64,000 nt of DNA from Ignavibacteria bacterium (GCA_016716125.1 JADJWZ010000020.1:1-64000), one strand, 5' to 3'. Shown: positions 7,254 to 16,499, numbered from the stretch's first letter. Notes: generated by a model not told the origin, from the letters alone. Made by a program: numbers and translations.

Positions 7254-7592
7254 ATGTCTGAATCCGTACGAAATTTAAATGTAACTCCCGAAGAAATTGA
7301 ATCAGGAAAAACGATGGCTATCATCGCTTACCTGATTTTTTTTATTCCGCTGCTTATGGACGATATGAAAAAAAATAAGTTCGTAATGTTTCATACTGAA
7401 CAGTCAATAGTGCTTTTACTTTTAAACATTGCAGCCGGTATTATAGGAACGATCACCTGCGGCATAGGTCTCGTGCTTTATATCCCTTGGGTTGTGTTTC
7501 TAATCATGGGAATTATGAATGCTGCAAACGGTAAAATGGTCCCGCTACCGCTTATCGGACAGCTTGGAGAAAAATTCAATCTCGTGAAATAG
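7254..7592 (+). CDS. DUF4870/Tic20-like small membrane protein
   Basis: A 112-residue integral membrane protein. After a hydrophilic start it has an AYLIFFIPLL segment, a short cytosolic KKNKFVMFHTEQS loop, and two further hydrophobic helices (VLLLLNIAAGIIGTITCGIG and VLYIPWVVFLIMGIMNAANG). The F-x-x-x-H-x-x-Q-S/A pattern before the second helix is typical of DUF4870/Tic20-like proteins, whose function is not established. A good AAAGGAG site precedes the ATG. A strong terminator follows, so it appears to be a single-gene unit. Confidence 0.75.
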   Translation: MSESVRNLNVTPEEIESGKTMAIIAYLIFFIPLLMDDMKKNKFVMFHTEQSIVLLLLNIAAGIIGTITCGIGLVLYIPWVVFLIMGIMNAANGKMVPLPLIGQLGEKFNLVK

Positions 7593-7609
7593 TTTTTAAA
7601 TGGTTTTTT

Positions 7610-7648
7610 AAAAAAGGCAATCTTCTTACAAAAGCGGATTGCTTTTTT
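7610..7648 (+). terminator. Rho-independent terminator after the DUF4870-like gene
   Basis: GCAATC (7617-7622) pairs with GATTGC (7637-7642), extended by flanking A/T pairs and followed by TTTTTT. It sits shortly after the stop at 7592. Confidence 0.8.
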
Positions 7649-7712
7649 ATTTTACAAATTAACTTATTTATTCCGGATAACGTATTGCCATTTAAATTAA
7701 ATCAATAAAATT

Positions 7713-8078
7713 ATGACAAACGATTTACAGACAGCAAGGACTTTTTTTCTTGTTTCAGCAATAATCAATATACTCGGATTTCTCGGATGGGGGACGTCTA
7801 CCATTATAGGCGGGGTTTTTACCTGCGGCATTGGATGTCTCATGGGATTTCTGCCCATCATAAATATAGCCAGCAGCATAATGGATTTCATCGCTTACGG
7901 AAAACTCAACAGTCTTAATCAGAAAGGAACTTACGGAACGGTTCAGACTGCAGCTATATTTCAGATCGTTACCATTCTCACCGGAAATGTTGTAAGCTTT
8001 ATCTTCGGTATTATAATCTTAACAAATCTCAGCAAAGAAGAAAACAGGAATTTTCTGAAAGAGAAGGATATTTTTTAA
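7713..8078 (+). CDS. Small membrane protein of unknown function
   Basis: A 121-residue protein with about three hydrophobic segments: FFLVSAIINILGFLGWG, then the glycine/cysteine-rich STIIGGVFTCGIGCLMGFLPIINIASSIMDFI, and a last helix IVTILTGNVVSFIFGIIIL. It ends in a charged tail (KEENRNFLKEKDIF). I do not recognise a named family. It is next to another small membrane protein gene but separated from it by a terminator, and it precedes prfA by 43 bp. Confidence 0.65.
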   Translation: MTNDLQTARTFFLVSAIINILGFLGWGTSTIIGGVFTCGIGCLMGFLPIINIASSIMDFIAYGKLNSLNQKGTYGTVQTAAIFQIVTILTGNVVSFIFGIIILTNLSKEENRNFLKEKDIF

Positions 8079-8121
8079 TTCATCTTTTACACCTAATTGT
8101 AAAATAAGTTCATATATATTT

Positions 8122-9192
8122 ATGTTTGAAAAGTTAGAAAAAGTAAAATCACGTTACAACGAAATTTCAGGTCTTCTGTCCGACCCCGCTATTTCAGGGG
8201 ATCAGAATGAGATCATAAAGCTTTCAAAGGAATTTTCGGAGATCGAAGACATTGTAAAAGCGTATGACATTTATCTTACCACTAAAAAAGAACTTGAGGA
8301 TAATAAGCAGCTGCTTTATGAAACTTCCGATCAGGAAATGAAAGAGCTGGCAAGAGGCGAGCAGGAAATTCTCGAAGAGAGAATGCAGAAAGTCGAAGCT
8401 GAGATAAAAACGCTTCTCATCCCCGAAGATCCCGCTGATAATAAGAATGCGATTTTTGAAATACGCTCGGGTACAGGCGGCGAGGAAGCGTCGCTATTTG
8501 CGGCTGACCTTTACAGAATGTATTCAAGATATTTTGAAAAGAAAGGATGGAAAGCCGAGACGATTGATTTCAGCGATTCATCAAATCCCGGCGGCATAAA
8601 GGAAGTGATAATTAATATAAGCGGCAAAAGTATTTACGGCGATCTGAAATATGAAAGCGGAGTTCACCGCGTGCAGAGAATTCCCGATACGGAAAGCAAA
8701 GGCAGAGTGCATACTTCAGCGGCATCAGTAGCGGTCTTTCCCGAAGCTGAGGATTTTGATATTGTGATAAATGATAATGATCTGAAAATAGATGTCTTCA
8801 GATCAGGCGGCGCGGGCGGTCAGAATGTTAACAAAGTCGAAACGGCGATCCGCATAACTCATCTTCCGACAAATACCGTAGTGCAGTGTCAGGACGAAAG
8901 GTCTCAATTGAAAAATAAACTCAGCGCTATGAAAGTGATGAGATCGAGACTGTATGAAATGGAACTTGCAAAGCGTGACAAGGAGCTGACTTCTCAAAGG
9001 AAGAATATGGTAAAGTCAGGCGACCGCAGCGATAAGATCAGAACTTATAACTTTCCGCAGAACCGTCTCACCGATCACAGGATAGGACTTACAATGTATA
9101 ACCTTTCTGAAATAATGGAAGGCGATCTTGATGAAATTATTGATAAGCTGAAAACCGCAGACAGAGCTGAGAGACTTTCTTCGGATGAGTAA
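8122..9192 (+). CDS. prfA: Peptide chain release factor 1
   Basis: A 356-residue class I release factor that ends translation at UAA and UAG. The peptidyl-hydrolysis GGQ motif is at 232-234 (GGAGGQNVNK). The stop-codon-reading P-x-T tripeptide of RF1 is PDT at 188-190 (RIPDTESKGRVHTSA), where RF2 would have SPF. The remaining family blocks are present: EIRSGTGGEEASLFAADLYRMY, QDERSQLKNK and RTYNFPQNRLTDHRI. Length is normal. GGQ glutamine is normally methylated by PrmC, which is not in this window. No frameshift is present, as expected for RF1. Confidence 0.97.
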   Translation: MFEKLEKVKSRYNEISGLLSDPAISGDQNEIIKLSKEFSEIEDIVKAYDIYLTTKKELEDNKQLLYETSDQEMKELARGEQEILEERMQKVEAEIKTLLIPEDPADNKNAIFEIRSGTGGEEASLFAADLYRMYSRYFEKKGWKAETIDFSDSSNPGGIKEVIINISGKSIYGDLKYESGVHRVQRIPDTESKGRVHTSAASVAVFPEAEDFDIVINDNDLKIDVFRSGGAGGQNVNKVETAIRITHLPTNTVVQCQDERSQLKNKLSAMKVMRSRLYEMELAKRDKELTSQRKNMVKSGDRSDKIRTYNFPQNRLTDHRIGLTMYNLSEIMEGDLDEIIDKLKTADRAERLSSDE

Positions 9193-9255
9193 TTAATTCT
9201 TCTTATTTTAATCTTTCTCAAACAGCATACTTCTTTATAATTCCGGTACCGGATC

Positions 9256-10644
9256 TTATTTCAGATATTCCTTCAGAAAATTATTTATAATTCCAGTAAA
9301 CACCCTATCATTTCCGAGTCCCGAACCGCTGTAAATAGAACCTGTAGATAACACTGCATTGTCACCGATCTTTCTTATGACCATTTCACCGCCGCCGTCA
9401 CCGTCCCATTCAGGGTCACCTTCTTTATAAACTTTTACAGTATCGGCGATTGATGTATTCACTCCCTTTGCAATTACTTCAGTCTTATGTGACATCCAGA
9501 AAGGAACCTTGTCCGTCTCGTCCCCGCATATCGGAAAATCATTAATGCCTTTCATTCCGAATAATTCTCCGTCATATACGTTCAGTCCTGAATAAAGCCA
9601 GTGAGATGAATTGACAACTTTATACGGCGCAAAAGTGTGAAGACCTTTTCCCGTATATCTGACACCGAATAAATTCGATTCGGATCTGAGATTATGTCTC
9701 CACATTCCGCCCGTTTCAAAAAATCCCGAATCAAATAATGTCAGATCTTTCCGGCATTCCATTATTGTATAATCATCATTCCATTTTACTTTCCAGTAGA
9801 TCTGATTTGCGCCGAGCGATATCATCGGAACGTTTTTTTCAAAAACCATTTCTTCAATGTTGTCATACATAGTCTCAGAAAAATACTCGCAGTGATAAGA
9901 CATCACGATGAATTTACAGTTTGCAAACTTCTCCGGGTTTTGTTCGAGATAGTAATCCGGAAGTATGTTCGCATTCTGACCTTCGTTAAACCAGTTGAAA
10001 ACATTCGCGCAGACGTTTATGTCGATATGATTATACTTATCACGGAAATACTGAACTCCGGTATTTGGTCTTTGTGAAGAAACATAATAAACATTAGAAG
10101 AGTCGGTGTAATTATGATACAGGGATTTTCCGCCCCAGGGATTGTAAGCCATGAATGTGGCGAGCGGAGCTAACACTATGAATTCATTACTGTTATCAAT
10201 GTCACCGACTGTTATCGTTAAATGAAAGGTATCTTTGGAATTCGAAAGTAATACATTGTAATAACCCGGAGTATAACTTCGGTCAAGCGGCAGCTCACGG
10301 GTCACATTCCAGCCGCAACCCTTCTCCGGCTGCTCCGGCGAAATTACCTGCTCCGTCTTTCCGAAATAAAAAGTGTCTACAGGATCGTATGTATAAGGAG
10401 AAACAATTTTAGTAATTACAGCTTTTGATGAATCGTCATCACTTCTTAAATAGAACTTCACATTCTCAACATTGAAATAAAACATCTTATCGGTGTAACC
10501 GTCAATCGAAGTCAGCTCCATTTCAGGAATTTTCTCAACAGATACAAGTAAGTAGTATCTGTATCTGAAAAACCATATGAATATAAAAATTAAAAACGCC
10601 GTGATCAGAATTGATGTAAGCCAAATAAGTTTTTTAAAATTCAT
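9256..10644 (-). CDS. Membrane-anchored protein with DMFase large-subunit-like C-terminal domain
   Basis: A 462-residue protein. The N-terminus is a signal anchor (LIWLTSILITAFLIFIFIWFF), so the rest is probably extracytoplasmic. From about residue 155 the sequence resembles the C-terminal domain of N,N-dimethylformamidase beta subunits: ATFMAYNPWGGKSLYHNY, ANVFNWFNEGQ, KFIVMSYHCEYFSETM and GMWRHN. In those enzymes this is a catalytic metal-hydrolase subunit. Many homologues occur where no formamide metabolism is known, so substrate and activity here are unassigned. The gene is alone on the minus strand, tail-to-tail with prfA. Confidence 0.7.
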   Translation of the reverse strand: MNFKKLIWLTSILITAFLIFIFIWFFRYRYYLLVSVEKIPEMELTSIDGYTDKMFYFNVENVKFYLRSDDDSSKAVITKIVSPYTYDPVDTFYFGKTEQVISPEQPEKGCGWNVTRELPLDRSYTPGYYNVLLSNSKDTFHLTITVGDIDNSNEFIVLAPLATFMAYNPWGGKSLYHNYTDSSNVYYVSSQRPNTGVQYFRDKYNHIDINVCANVFNWFNEGQNANILPDYYLEQNPEKFANCKFIVMSYHCEYFSETMYDNIEEMVFEKNVPMISLGANQIYWKVKWNDDYTIMECRKDLTLFDSGFFETGGMWRHNLRSESNLFGVRYTGKGLHTFAPYKVVNSSHWLYSGLNVYDGELFGMKGINDFPICGDETDKVPFWMSHKTEVIAKGVNTSIADTVKVYKEGDPEWDGDGGGEMVIRKIGDNAVLSTGSIYSGSGLGNDRVFTGIINNFLKEYLK

Positions 10645-11012
10645 AAAGTATGCGCGGAAAAATATTTGTTATCAAAATATTAATAACCGCGAATAAATAA
10701 AACACACATTATGATTTTTTACATCCGTCTAAAACGTTTGAACTTCAAAATTCGGACAATTTAAATTGAACTCAATTTTGCGAATACACAAATTCACTTT
10801 TTCAGAATATGAGTATACTAATTGTAATCTGATTACGCCTTTAAACCATTTCCATCCAAAACGTTTTATAAAACAAATTTATAAGTTTGATTCTCGTAAA
10901 TTTAAAGTTTTCTGTTATGTTAAAGACGGATGTGCCTATAAACTCCTTTAACTTATTGGATTAATGTATTAATTTGAATTTAAAAGATTTATATAATTAA
11001 GGAGACAGTATT
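10645..11012. other. 368-bp AT-rich intergenic region with an inverted 10-mer
   Basis: A divergent promoter region. ACATCCGTCT at 10721-10730 is repeated in inverse orientation at 10924-10933, and the same 10-mer occurs at 4735. CAAAACGTTT-like sequences lie inside. A 61-codon plus-strand frame (10766-10951) lacks a ribosome site and is not accepted as a gene. Confidence 0.4.
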
Positions 11013-12320
11013 ATGTATAGATCAATAATATTATTACTGCTTTTAAATGCCACAGTTTTATATTCGCAAAGCGGCTGGATTCAACAGGAAACCGGAACGC
11101 AATACAGACTCAGACACGTCTTTTTCATAAATGAAAATACAGGATGGGCTGCCGGTGACAGCGGTACAATAATCCGGACAGTGAACGGCGGCGCGGACTG
11201 GGATCAGCAGATCAGCAATACAACCAAACATCTGCAAATAATTGCTTTTACCGATTCACTGAACGGGACAGCTATCGGAACCTATTATGAATACAACCCG
11301 TGGTGTTTTAACTTCATAGTTAGTCTTATTACATCAGACGGAGGGAATACGTGGATAATAGCTCAGCAGGGGTATTCAGCTATACTGATGGATTTTACAT
11401 ATTCTGAAAATGTTTTTTTCGCATCATTTGAAGGAACCGACTGCTGGCAGACAATTGGAGCAGTTACTAAGTCAACTGATTCAGGTTTAAACTGGACATC
11501 CGTCAATCAGGGATTCGGAGGATACGCTTATAAGTCTGCGCATTTTATTAATACACAGACCGGCTGGGCGCTTGGATATAAAGCGACCGATTTCGGATTA
11601 AGAGTTTATCATTTAATTAAGACCACCACCGGCGGTGCTGACTGGGATTATATCAGACAGGATACCGGATATAATTATCTGAGTTACTGGGGAAGCAAGA
11701 TGCGTTTCCTGAACGGGAACACGGGATATTTAATGGGATCTAATTACCGCAACCTGAAGAAAACTACAGACGGCGGGTTTACCTGGAATCATACAGACAG
11801 TATTATTACAAACGCAAAATCCGATTACACTTTCATAAATCCTGATACCGGCTGGATAATTGGCGGCGCATCAATTCTAAGAACTAACGACGGCGGGCAT
11901 AACTGGAGCTCTCAAAACAGCGGCGTACCGGGCGGACTGAATTCAATCTTTTTTGTAAATGAAAATGTTGGATACATTGCCGGTAACAACGGCTTAATGC
12001 TGAAGACATATACTGGCGGACTGACGAATTTAAACACAGCCGAACAATTTATTCCGCCGGACTACACATTATATCAGAACTATCCCAATCCATTCAACCC
12101 GTCCACAACAATTTCATTTTCACTACCGCACGCAAGCTATACAAAGCTGAAAGTCTTTGACGCCGCGGGAAGAGAGATAAAAGAATTAATTAATGAATAC
12201 AGACAAAGAGGAAGTTATGAAGTTAAATTCGACGGAAGGGATTTTGCGAGCGGGGTTTATTATTACAAACTGGAAGCCGGTGAATATTCTGATACTAAAC
12301 GGATGCTTCTTTTAAAATGA
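11013..12320 (+). CDS. Secreted Ycf48/BNR-repeat propeller with T9SS sorting domain
   Basis: A 435-residue protein with a signal peptide (MYRSIILLLLLNATVLYSQ) behind an AAGGAGA site. The passenger consists of Ycf48-like propeller repeats of about 40-50 residues, with units such as VFFINENTGWAAGDSGTIIR and a TxxGGxxW turn. The C-terminal sorting domain begins LYQNYPNPFNPSTTISFSLP and ends KRMLLLK. The sorting-domain DNA is nearly the same as that of the next gene, although the passengers are unrelated. Ycf48-like propellers are usually binding scaffolds; the ligand is unknown. Confidence 0.85.
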   Translation: MYRSIILLLLLNATVLYSQSGWIQQETGTQYRLRHVFFINENTGWAAGDSGTIIRTVNGGADWDQQISNTTKHLQIIAFTDSLNGTAIGTYYEYNPWCFNFIVSLITSDGGNTWIIAQQGYSAILMDFTYSENVFFASFEGTDCWQTIGAVTKSTDSGLNWTSVNQGFGGYAYKSAHFINTQTGWALGYKATDFGLRVYHLIKTTTGGADWDYIRQDTGYNYLSYWGSKMRFLNGNTGYLMGSNYRNLKKTTDGGFTWNHTDSIITNAKSDYTFINPDTGWIIGGASILRTNDGGHNWSSQNSGVPGGLNSIFFVNENVGYIAGNNGLMLKTYTGGLTNLNTAEQFIPPDYTLYQNYPNPFNPSTTISFSLPHASYTKLKVFDAAGREIKELINEYRQRGSYEVKFDGRDFASGVYYYKLEAGEYSDTKRMLLLK

Positions 12321-12434
12321 GAGCAAAAATGTTTATGATTATATTGTAAATGAAGTTGCAATAGTAGACAGCGTAAATACCGCGGAAGATAAAATGTTTT
12401 ACGCAGAAGGTGAATTTAGAAATTCATTTAATTC

Positions 12435-13943
12435 ATGAGAAGATTTTATTTAATATTGTTTTTTTTGAGTTTGGTGGCGCAGGTTGGTGATGTTTGTTCA
12501 CAGTCAGTTTACTGGAGACAAATATTCGGCGGTGAGTATGTTGACATTGCTTATAACTGTATTGAATTACGGGACGGAAATTATATGATGGCCGGATATA
12601 AAGAAATTCAGGTTCCCGGGCAGATATATCAAATCCCGAAATCATATATAGTTAAATTTGACAGATATGGTAATATACTTTGGGAAAAATTTATTGGAGA
12701 TTCTTCAACTTATAATATATCTATATCATTAGCTGAAGATCCTGATGGCAACATATATCTTCCTTACAATAGCAGTCATGCACATTTAGTAAAACTAAAT
12801 TCTAACGGAGATATGATCTGGGATAAAAATTTCTCTTCATCAAATATTATATTATTTTCAGGATTATCTTTTGTAGAAGAATATCAGAAAATAATCTTAA
12901 TTGGTATAAATATTACGAATGGATTTCCAACTTCTTCAATAACAAAATTAGACAGCAACGGAACATTGATTTGGAATAAATCAAATTATGATAGTTTAGG
13001 AATATTAGGTACCTATAACTCAGGGAATAATAGCTTTTTATTTTCTGACAATGAATATTTTTTATCAGGATTTGCTCAATCTGCACCGGGCGTACAAAAC
13101 AGGATAGGATTTATTCTGAAAACTGATACAAGCGGGAATATTCTTTGGAATAAAAAATATTCTAACAGCAAAGGAATTTATTCTATTGTAAAAAACTCAC
13201 TTAATACCTTCATAGCTTCAGGTCAAGGCAATTCTGCCTTATATTGTCAATCTTTTGACAGCATGGGAAATATTTTGTGGATCAGAGATTATAATGGAGA
13301 CAGTCTGGCAGGATCAATCGGAATTCAAAAAATAATTAAAACAAAAAGTAATGAATTTGCTCTAGGTACTCCGAAAGGACAAAATTTTGGAAGACTAATG
13401 AAAATTGATTCTTTGGGAAATATATTAGAAAGCAATTTTTATCCATACCCTCCAAATGTCGGAATTAATCAAAATAATTTGAATTCAACATCTGATTCAG
13501 GGTTTATTGTATCAGGTTATATTCGATATTTTTTCAGTAATAGAAATGAAAGTGTTTTTAAAGAAAATCTTGATCTAAAAGTCGAAGGTGATAAAGACAT
13601 TGATATTTTAGTTTATAAAATTGATAAATATGGACAAACTGTTTTTATTGTAAATAATGAAATTCAAAATACTCAGCCGGAAAGTTTTGTGTTGTCACAA
13701 AACTTTCCAAACCCCTTTAACCCCGTCACAACAATTTCATTCTCATTACCGCAGGCAAGCTATGTAGTGCTGAAAGTATTTGACGCGGCGGGAAAAGAGA
13801 TAAAAGAATTAATTAATGAATACAGGCAAAGAGGAAGTTATGAAGTTAAATTCGACGGAAGTGATCTCCCGAGCGGGATTTATTTTTACAGATTAGCTGC
13901 GGATGATTTTACTGCAGTCAGAAGAATGATCCTGTTAAAATAA
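12435..13943 (+). CDS. Secreted beta-propeller-like protein with T9SS sorting domain
   Basis: A 502-residue protein with a signal peptide (ending near VGDVCSQ). The passenger repeats units such as GNYMMAGY...YIVKFDRYGNILWEKF and KIDSLGNILESN, like SBBP/delta-60 beta-propeller repeats. The sorting domain begins LSQNFPNPFNPVTTISFSLP and ends RRMILLK. From ISFSLP to the SGIYFY block the DNA almost copies the preceding gene, indicating exchange or duplication of the sorting module. The 114 bp before the ATG include an open stretch without a clear gene. Function of the passenger is unknown. Confidence 0.8.
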   Translation: MRRFYLILFFLSLVAQVGDVCSQSVYWRQIFGGEYVDIAYNCIELRDGNYMMAGYKEIQVPGQIYQIPKSYIVKFDRYGNILWEKFIGDSSTYNISISLAEDPDGNIYLPYNSSHAHLVKLNSNGDMIWDKNFSSSNIILFSGLSFVEEYQKIILIGINITNGFPTSSITKLDSNGTLIWNKSNYDSLGILGTYNSGNNSFLFSDNEYFLSGFAQSAPGVQNRIGFILKTDTSGNILWNKKYSNSKGIYSIVKNSLNTFIASGQGNSALYCQSFDSMGNILWIRDYNGDSLAGSIGIQKIIKTKSNEFALGTPKGQNFGRLMKIDSLGNILESNFYPYPPNVGINQNNLNSTSDSGFIVSGYIRYFFSNRNESVFKENLDLKVEGDKDIDILVYKIDKYGQTVFIVNNEIQNTQPESFVLSQNFPNPFNPVTTISFSLPQASYVVLKVFDAAGKEIKELINEYRQRGSYEVKFDGSDLPSGIYFYRLAADDFTAVRRMILLK

Positions 13944-14055
13944 TGAATGACATTATTTCTCATGCCGAAGTAATCACTGATCGACCTATCCAAAAGGTAC
14001 TTCTGAGGCAAAAGTTGAATTTCCAGGTGAAAAAAAACCAAATTTTTTGAGTGTA

Positions 14056-14084
14056 CCCCCCCCCGGGGGGGGGGGGGGAGGGGG
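14056..14084. repeat. C9-G14 homopolymer palindrome
   Basis: Nine C residues (14056-14064) are followed directly by fourteen G, one A and five G. It lies between two convergent T9SS genes. It could form a stable hairpin or G-quadruplex and act as a bidirectional block to transcription, or it could be an assembly join artefact. Confidence 0.8.
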
Positions 14085-14098
14085 AAAATTTCTTCGGG

Positions 14099-15370
14099 TT
14101 ATTTGATCAATAACATTCGCTTTGTCTTAACAAACTCACCAGCTTCTATCCTGTAAAAATAAACTCCGCTCGCAAACCCGCTTCCGTCAAACTCCGCTTC
14201 GTAACTTCCGGCTTCCTGTTTTTCGTTTACCAATGTTAAAACTTCGTTTCCTAAAATATCATACACTTTTAGTTTAACATCATTCGTAATTCGTAATTCA
14301 TAATTAATAATTGTAACCGGATTAAACGGATTGGGATAATTCTGATATAAATTATAATGTCCGGTAATTTCCGTACCGGAATTTATATGAGTCGGACTGT
14401 CATAGATCATAACGCCGCGGTTATTTGTTCCGCCGTAAATTTTTCCGTCAGCTGAAATTAAAACATTGAAGTAGCTTCCTGCCGGCAAACCTTCATTGAT
14501 CAATTCCCAGCTGTCTCCCATATTATCAGAGTAATATACATTTCTGTCATCCATTCCGATAAAGAGATCTCCGTTTCTGTTCACGCAGGCAGTTCTCAAA
14601 GTAACGCCGTTACTGTGACTTCCGATATCAGTAAAAGTCAGTCCGTTATCAGTGGATCTGTTGAGTCCGTAAGCGTCGGAGACATATATAATTTCAGGAT
14701 CCGCCTTCAATATAGTTTTTATGAATATAGGCGGAAACGATGTAAAGTTAGAAAAATTGCTGCCGTTGTTTGTAGAATACTTGACACCGCCAAGCGAAGT
14801 GCCGAGTAAAATTCTGTTATCATCAGTAATTATCATTCCTCCTGCAAACCCCGCTCCTATTACCTGAGTCTGCGCCCAGGTATTTCCGGAATCCGTTGAC
14901 TTAAAAACAAATGTTGAGACATCACCTATAGTCGGACCGACAGTCACGGAAAAAGCTGCAACTATTGAACCGTCTGACGGAAAAACAATTTCACCGCCTC
15001 CGGCAAAGTTTAACGGAAATGAGCCGGTGAATACATCTGTCCAGGTATTGCCGTTGTCCGTAGTTCTGTGAATGTAAGAAAAGTCCTGTGTCTTCGATAA
15101 TCCGTAAACATCTCCGTTGCGGGAGGCGCTGAGTGTAGTTACTCTCTTTCCCTGCAGACCGGAAAAAGTCCAGTTCATACCGCGATTAGTAGATTTATAA
15201 ATCCCTGTTCCCCAGCTTGACGCATACATAATTCCGCTTTCCGTAAATGTCAGCGCTCTTACAAGATCCGTATTGCCGGCGGACATTTCACCAGTGGGAG
15301 TCCAGTTGCTTTTTGCAATAGATAAAGCTGTGAAGGTCAGGACAAAGAACATTATTATTGTTTTCATCAA
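14099..15370 (-). CDS. Secreted BNR/Asp-box repeat protein with T9SS sorting domain
   Basis: A 423-residue protein with a signal peptide (MMKTIIMFFVLTFTALSIAKS). The passenger has repeated sialidase-type Asp boxes (STNRGMNWTF, STDSGNTWAQ, STDNGLTFTD, SDNMGDSWEL), expected to form a multi-bladed propeller of the sortilin/exo-alpha-sialidase-like type; no sialidase catalytic set was found. The sorting domain begins LYQNYPNPFNPVTIINYELR and ends KRMLLIK. Its DNA is nearly the same as that of the SBBP-type gene at 24247-25878. C/G homopolymer elements lie on both sides. Confidence 0.83.
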   Translation of the reverse strand: MMKTIIMFFVLTFTALSIAKSNWTPTGEMSAGNTDLVRALTFTESGIMYASSWGTGIYKSTNRGMNWTFSGLQGKRVTTLSASRNGDVYGLSKTQDFSYIHRTTDNGNTWTDVFTGSFPLNFAGGGEIVFPSDGSIVAAFSVTVGPTIGDVSTFVFKSTDSGNTWAQTQVIGAGFAGGMIITDDNRILLGTSLGGVKYSTNNGSNFSNFTSFPPIFIKTILKADPEIIYVSDAYGLNRSTDNGLTFTDIGSHSNGVTLRTACVNRNGDLFIGMDDRNVYYSDNMGDSWELINEGLPAGSYFNVLISADGKIYGGTNNRGVMIYDSPTHINSGTEITGHYNLYQNYPNPFNPVTIINYELRITNDVKLKVYDILGNEVLTLVNEKQEAGSYEAEFDGSGFASGVYFYRIEAGEFVKTKRMLLIK

Positions 15371-15491
15371 ATTTTTTTTTTACTAACTTAATAATAATCC
15401 GTTGACTAAAAAAATTATATTTCAACTAAATGTAGTTTTCAAATATGAATGGTAAAGACTCTCTCAGAATTTTAAAATGATTTGGAAAATT

Positions 15492-15749
15492 TTTGTCAAA
15501 GTCTTCCCCCCCCGCCCAAAACTTTTGGGTTTTTAAAGGGGGGGTGTTTTCTTTGCTTTCTTTGGAGATCCCCGACGGGGGCGGCAAAAGGAGTTCTTCT
15601 CAAAGGCGGTCAAAGTAGCTGATTTAGCAGTTTCAGTAATTTAGAGATACTAAATAAAAAAGTTTCTTTTTAAAATATATAGGACAGCTTTGTCTTCAAT
15701 TCCGATTCAAATTAAAGAAAAGAATAATGCGCGTTTGTCAAAGTCTTCC
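15492..15749. repeat. Duplicated methyltransferase 3' end flanking a C/G-rich hairpin element
   Basis: TTTGTCAAAGTCTTCC occurs at 15492-15507 and again at 15734-15749, where it spans the end of the methyltransferase gene. Between them are C8 (15506-15513), the palindrome CCCAAAACTTTTGGG (15515-15529), G7 (15538-15544) and a CCCCGACGGGGG segment near 15572. The C8/G7 arms can pair around the inner palindrome. This looks like an inserted or duplicated non-coding element; no ORF is visible. Confidence 0.6.
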
Positions 15750-16499
15750 GAAATAAACAACAGTATCATATTCCATTTTTACTTTACCGTTGATATTATA
15801 ACGGTCAAATAATTTCTCAAGAGCTTTCAGCATTTCGGCGCTTGCGGGATCGCCGGAGTTTGGTACATATGAACTCGACAGCAGCCGGCCTTTCAGACCT
15901 TCGAGATCAAATTCCTGGAAGATATAAAATTTACGAACGGAAAATTCATTCGGAGAAAAGAAGCCTCGTATGACTGCATCATCAATATTTTCATGATTTA
16001 CTTTTTCATAATCATTGCCGAATTTCACTAACAGGTCTTCATATTCATCCATAAAACCTTCTTTGAAGATCCGCGAATTCCACCAGATAATAAAAAAGTT
16101 TCCTTCATTTTTCAGGATCCTCTTAAATTCTGATTTACTCTTTCCAAGTTCGAACCAGTGAAACGCCTGACCTGCGATAATTAAATCAACGGAATTATTC
16201 TCAAGTCCTGTTTCTTCCGCCGATGCATTGACACTTATAAAATTCTTATCATCGGAAAAGATACTTTCCGCAGCGGATCTCATTTCATCATTCGGCTCGA
16301 CTGCATACACTTTGTTGCCGTTATTTAAAAATAACTCGGATGAAATGCCCGTGCCGGAGCCGACGTCGGCGATGACGCTGCTTTGAGTCAGTCCGCATTC
16401 GTCTTTCATAAAACTTAATAACGCTTCAGGATAGTGCGGTCTGTATTTCACGTAATTTTCCACCCGGTCTGAAAATCTTCTCTTAGGATCAAAGTTCAT
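15738..16499 (-). CDS. SAM-dependent class I methyltransferase
   Basis: A 253-residue soluble protein. Motif I is IADVGSGTGISSELF (about 43-57), followed by the acidic motif II (VYAVEPNDEM), the ASAEETGLENNSVDLIIAGQAFHWFE block of the UbiE/Methyltransf_11 type, and a C-terminal substrate-binding part. The substrate cannot be inferred. It is divergent from the carboxypeptidase gene at 16581 with an 81-bp AT-rich spacer. A 16-bp copy of its 3' end recurs about 240 bp downstream. Confidence 0.85.
   Translation of the reverse strand: MNFDPKRRFSDRVENYVKYRPHYPEALLSFMKDECGLTQSSVIADVGSGTGISSELFLNNGNKVYAVEPNDEMRSAAESIFSDDKNFISVNASAEETGLENNSVDLIIAGQAFHWFELGKSKSEFKRILKNEGNFFIIWWNSRIFKEGFMDEYEDLLVKFGNDYEKVNHENIDDAVIRGFFSPNEFSVRKFYIFQEFDLEGLKGRLLSSSYVPNSGDPASAEMLKALEKLFDRYNINGKVKMEYDTVVYFGRL

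Noticed and set aside
10766..10951. A 61-codon plus-strand frame
   Set aside because: No ribosome site, AT-rich random composition, no homology signal.
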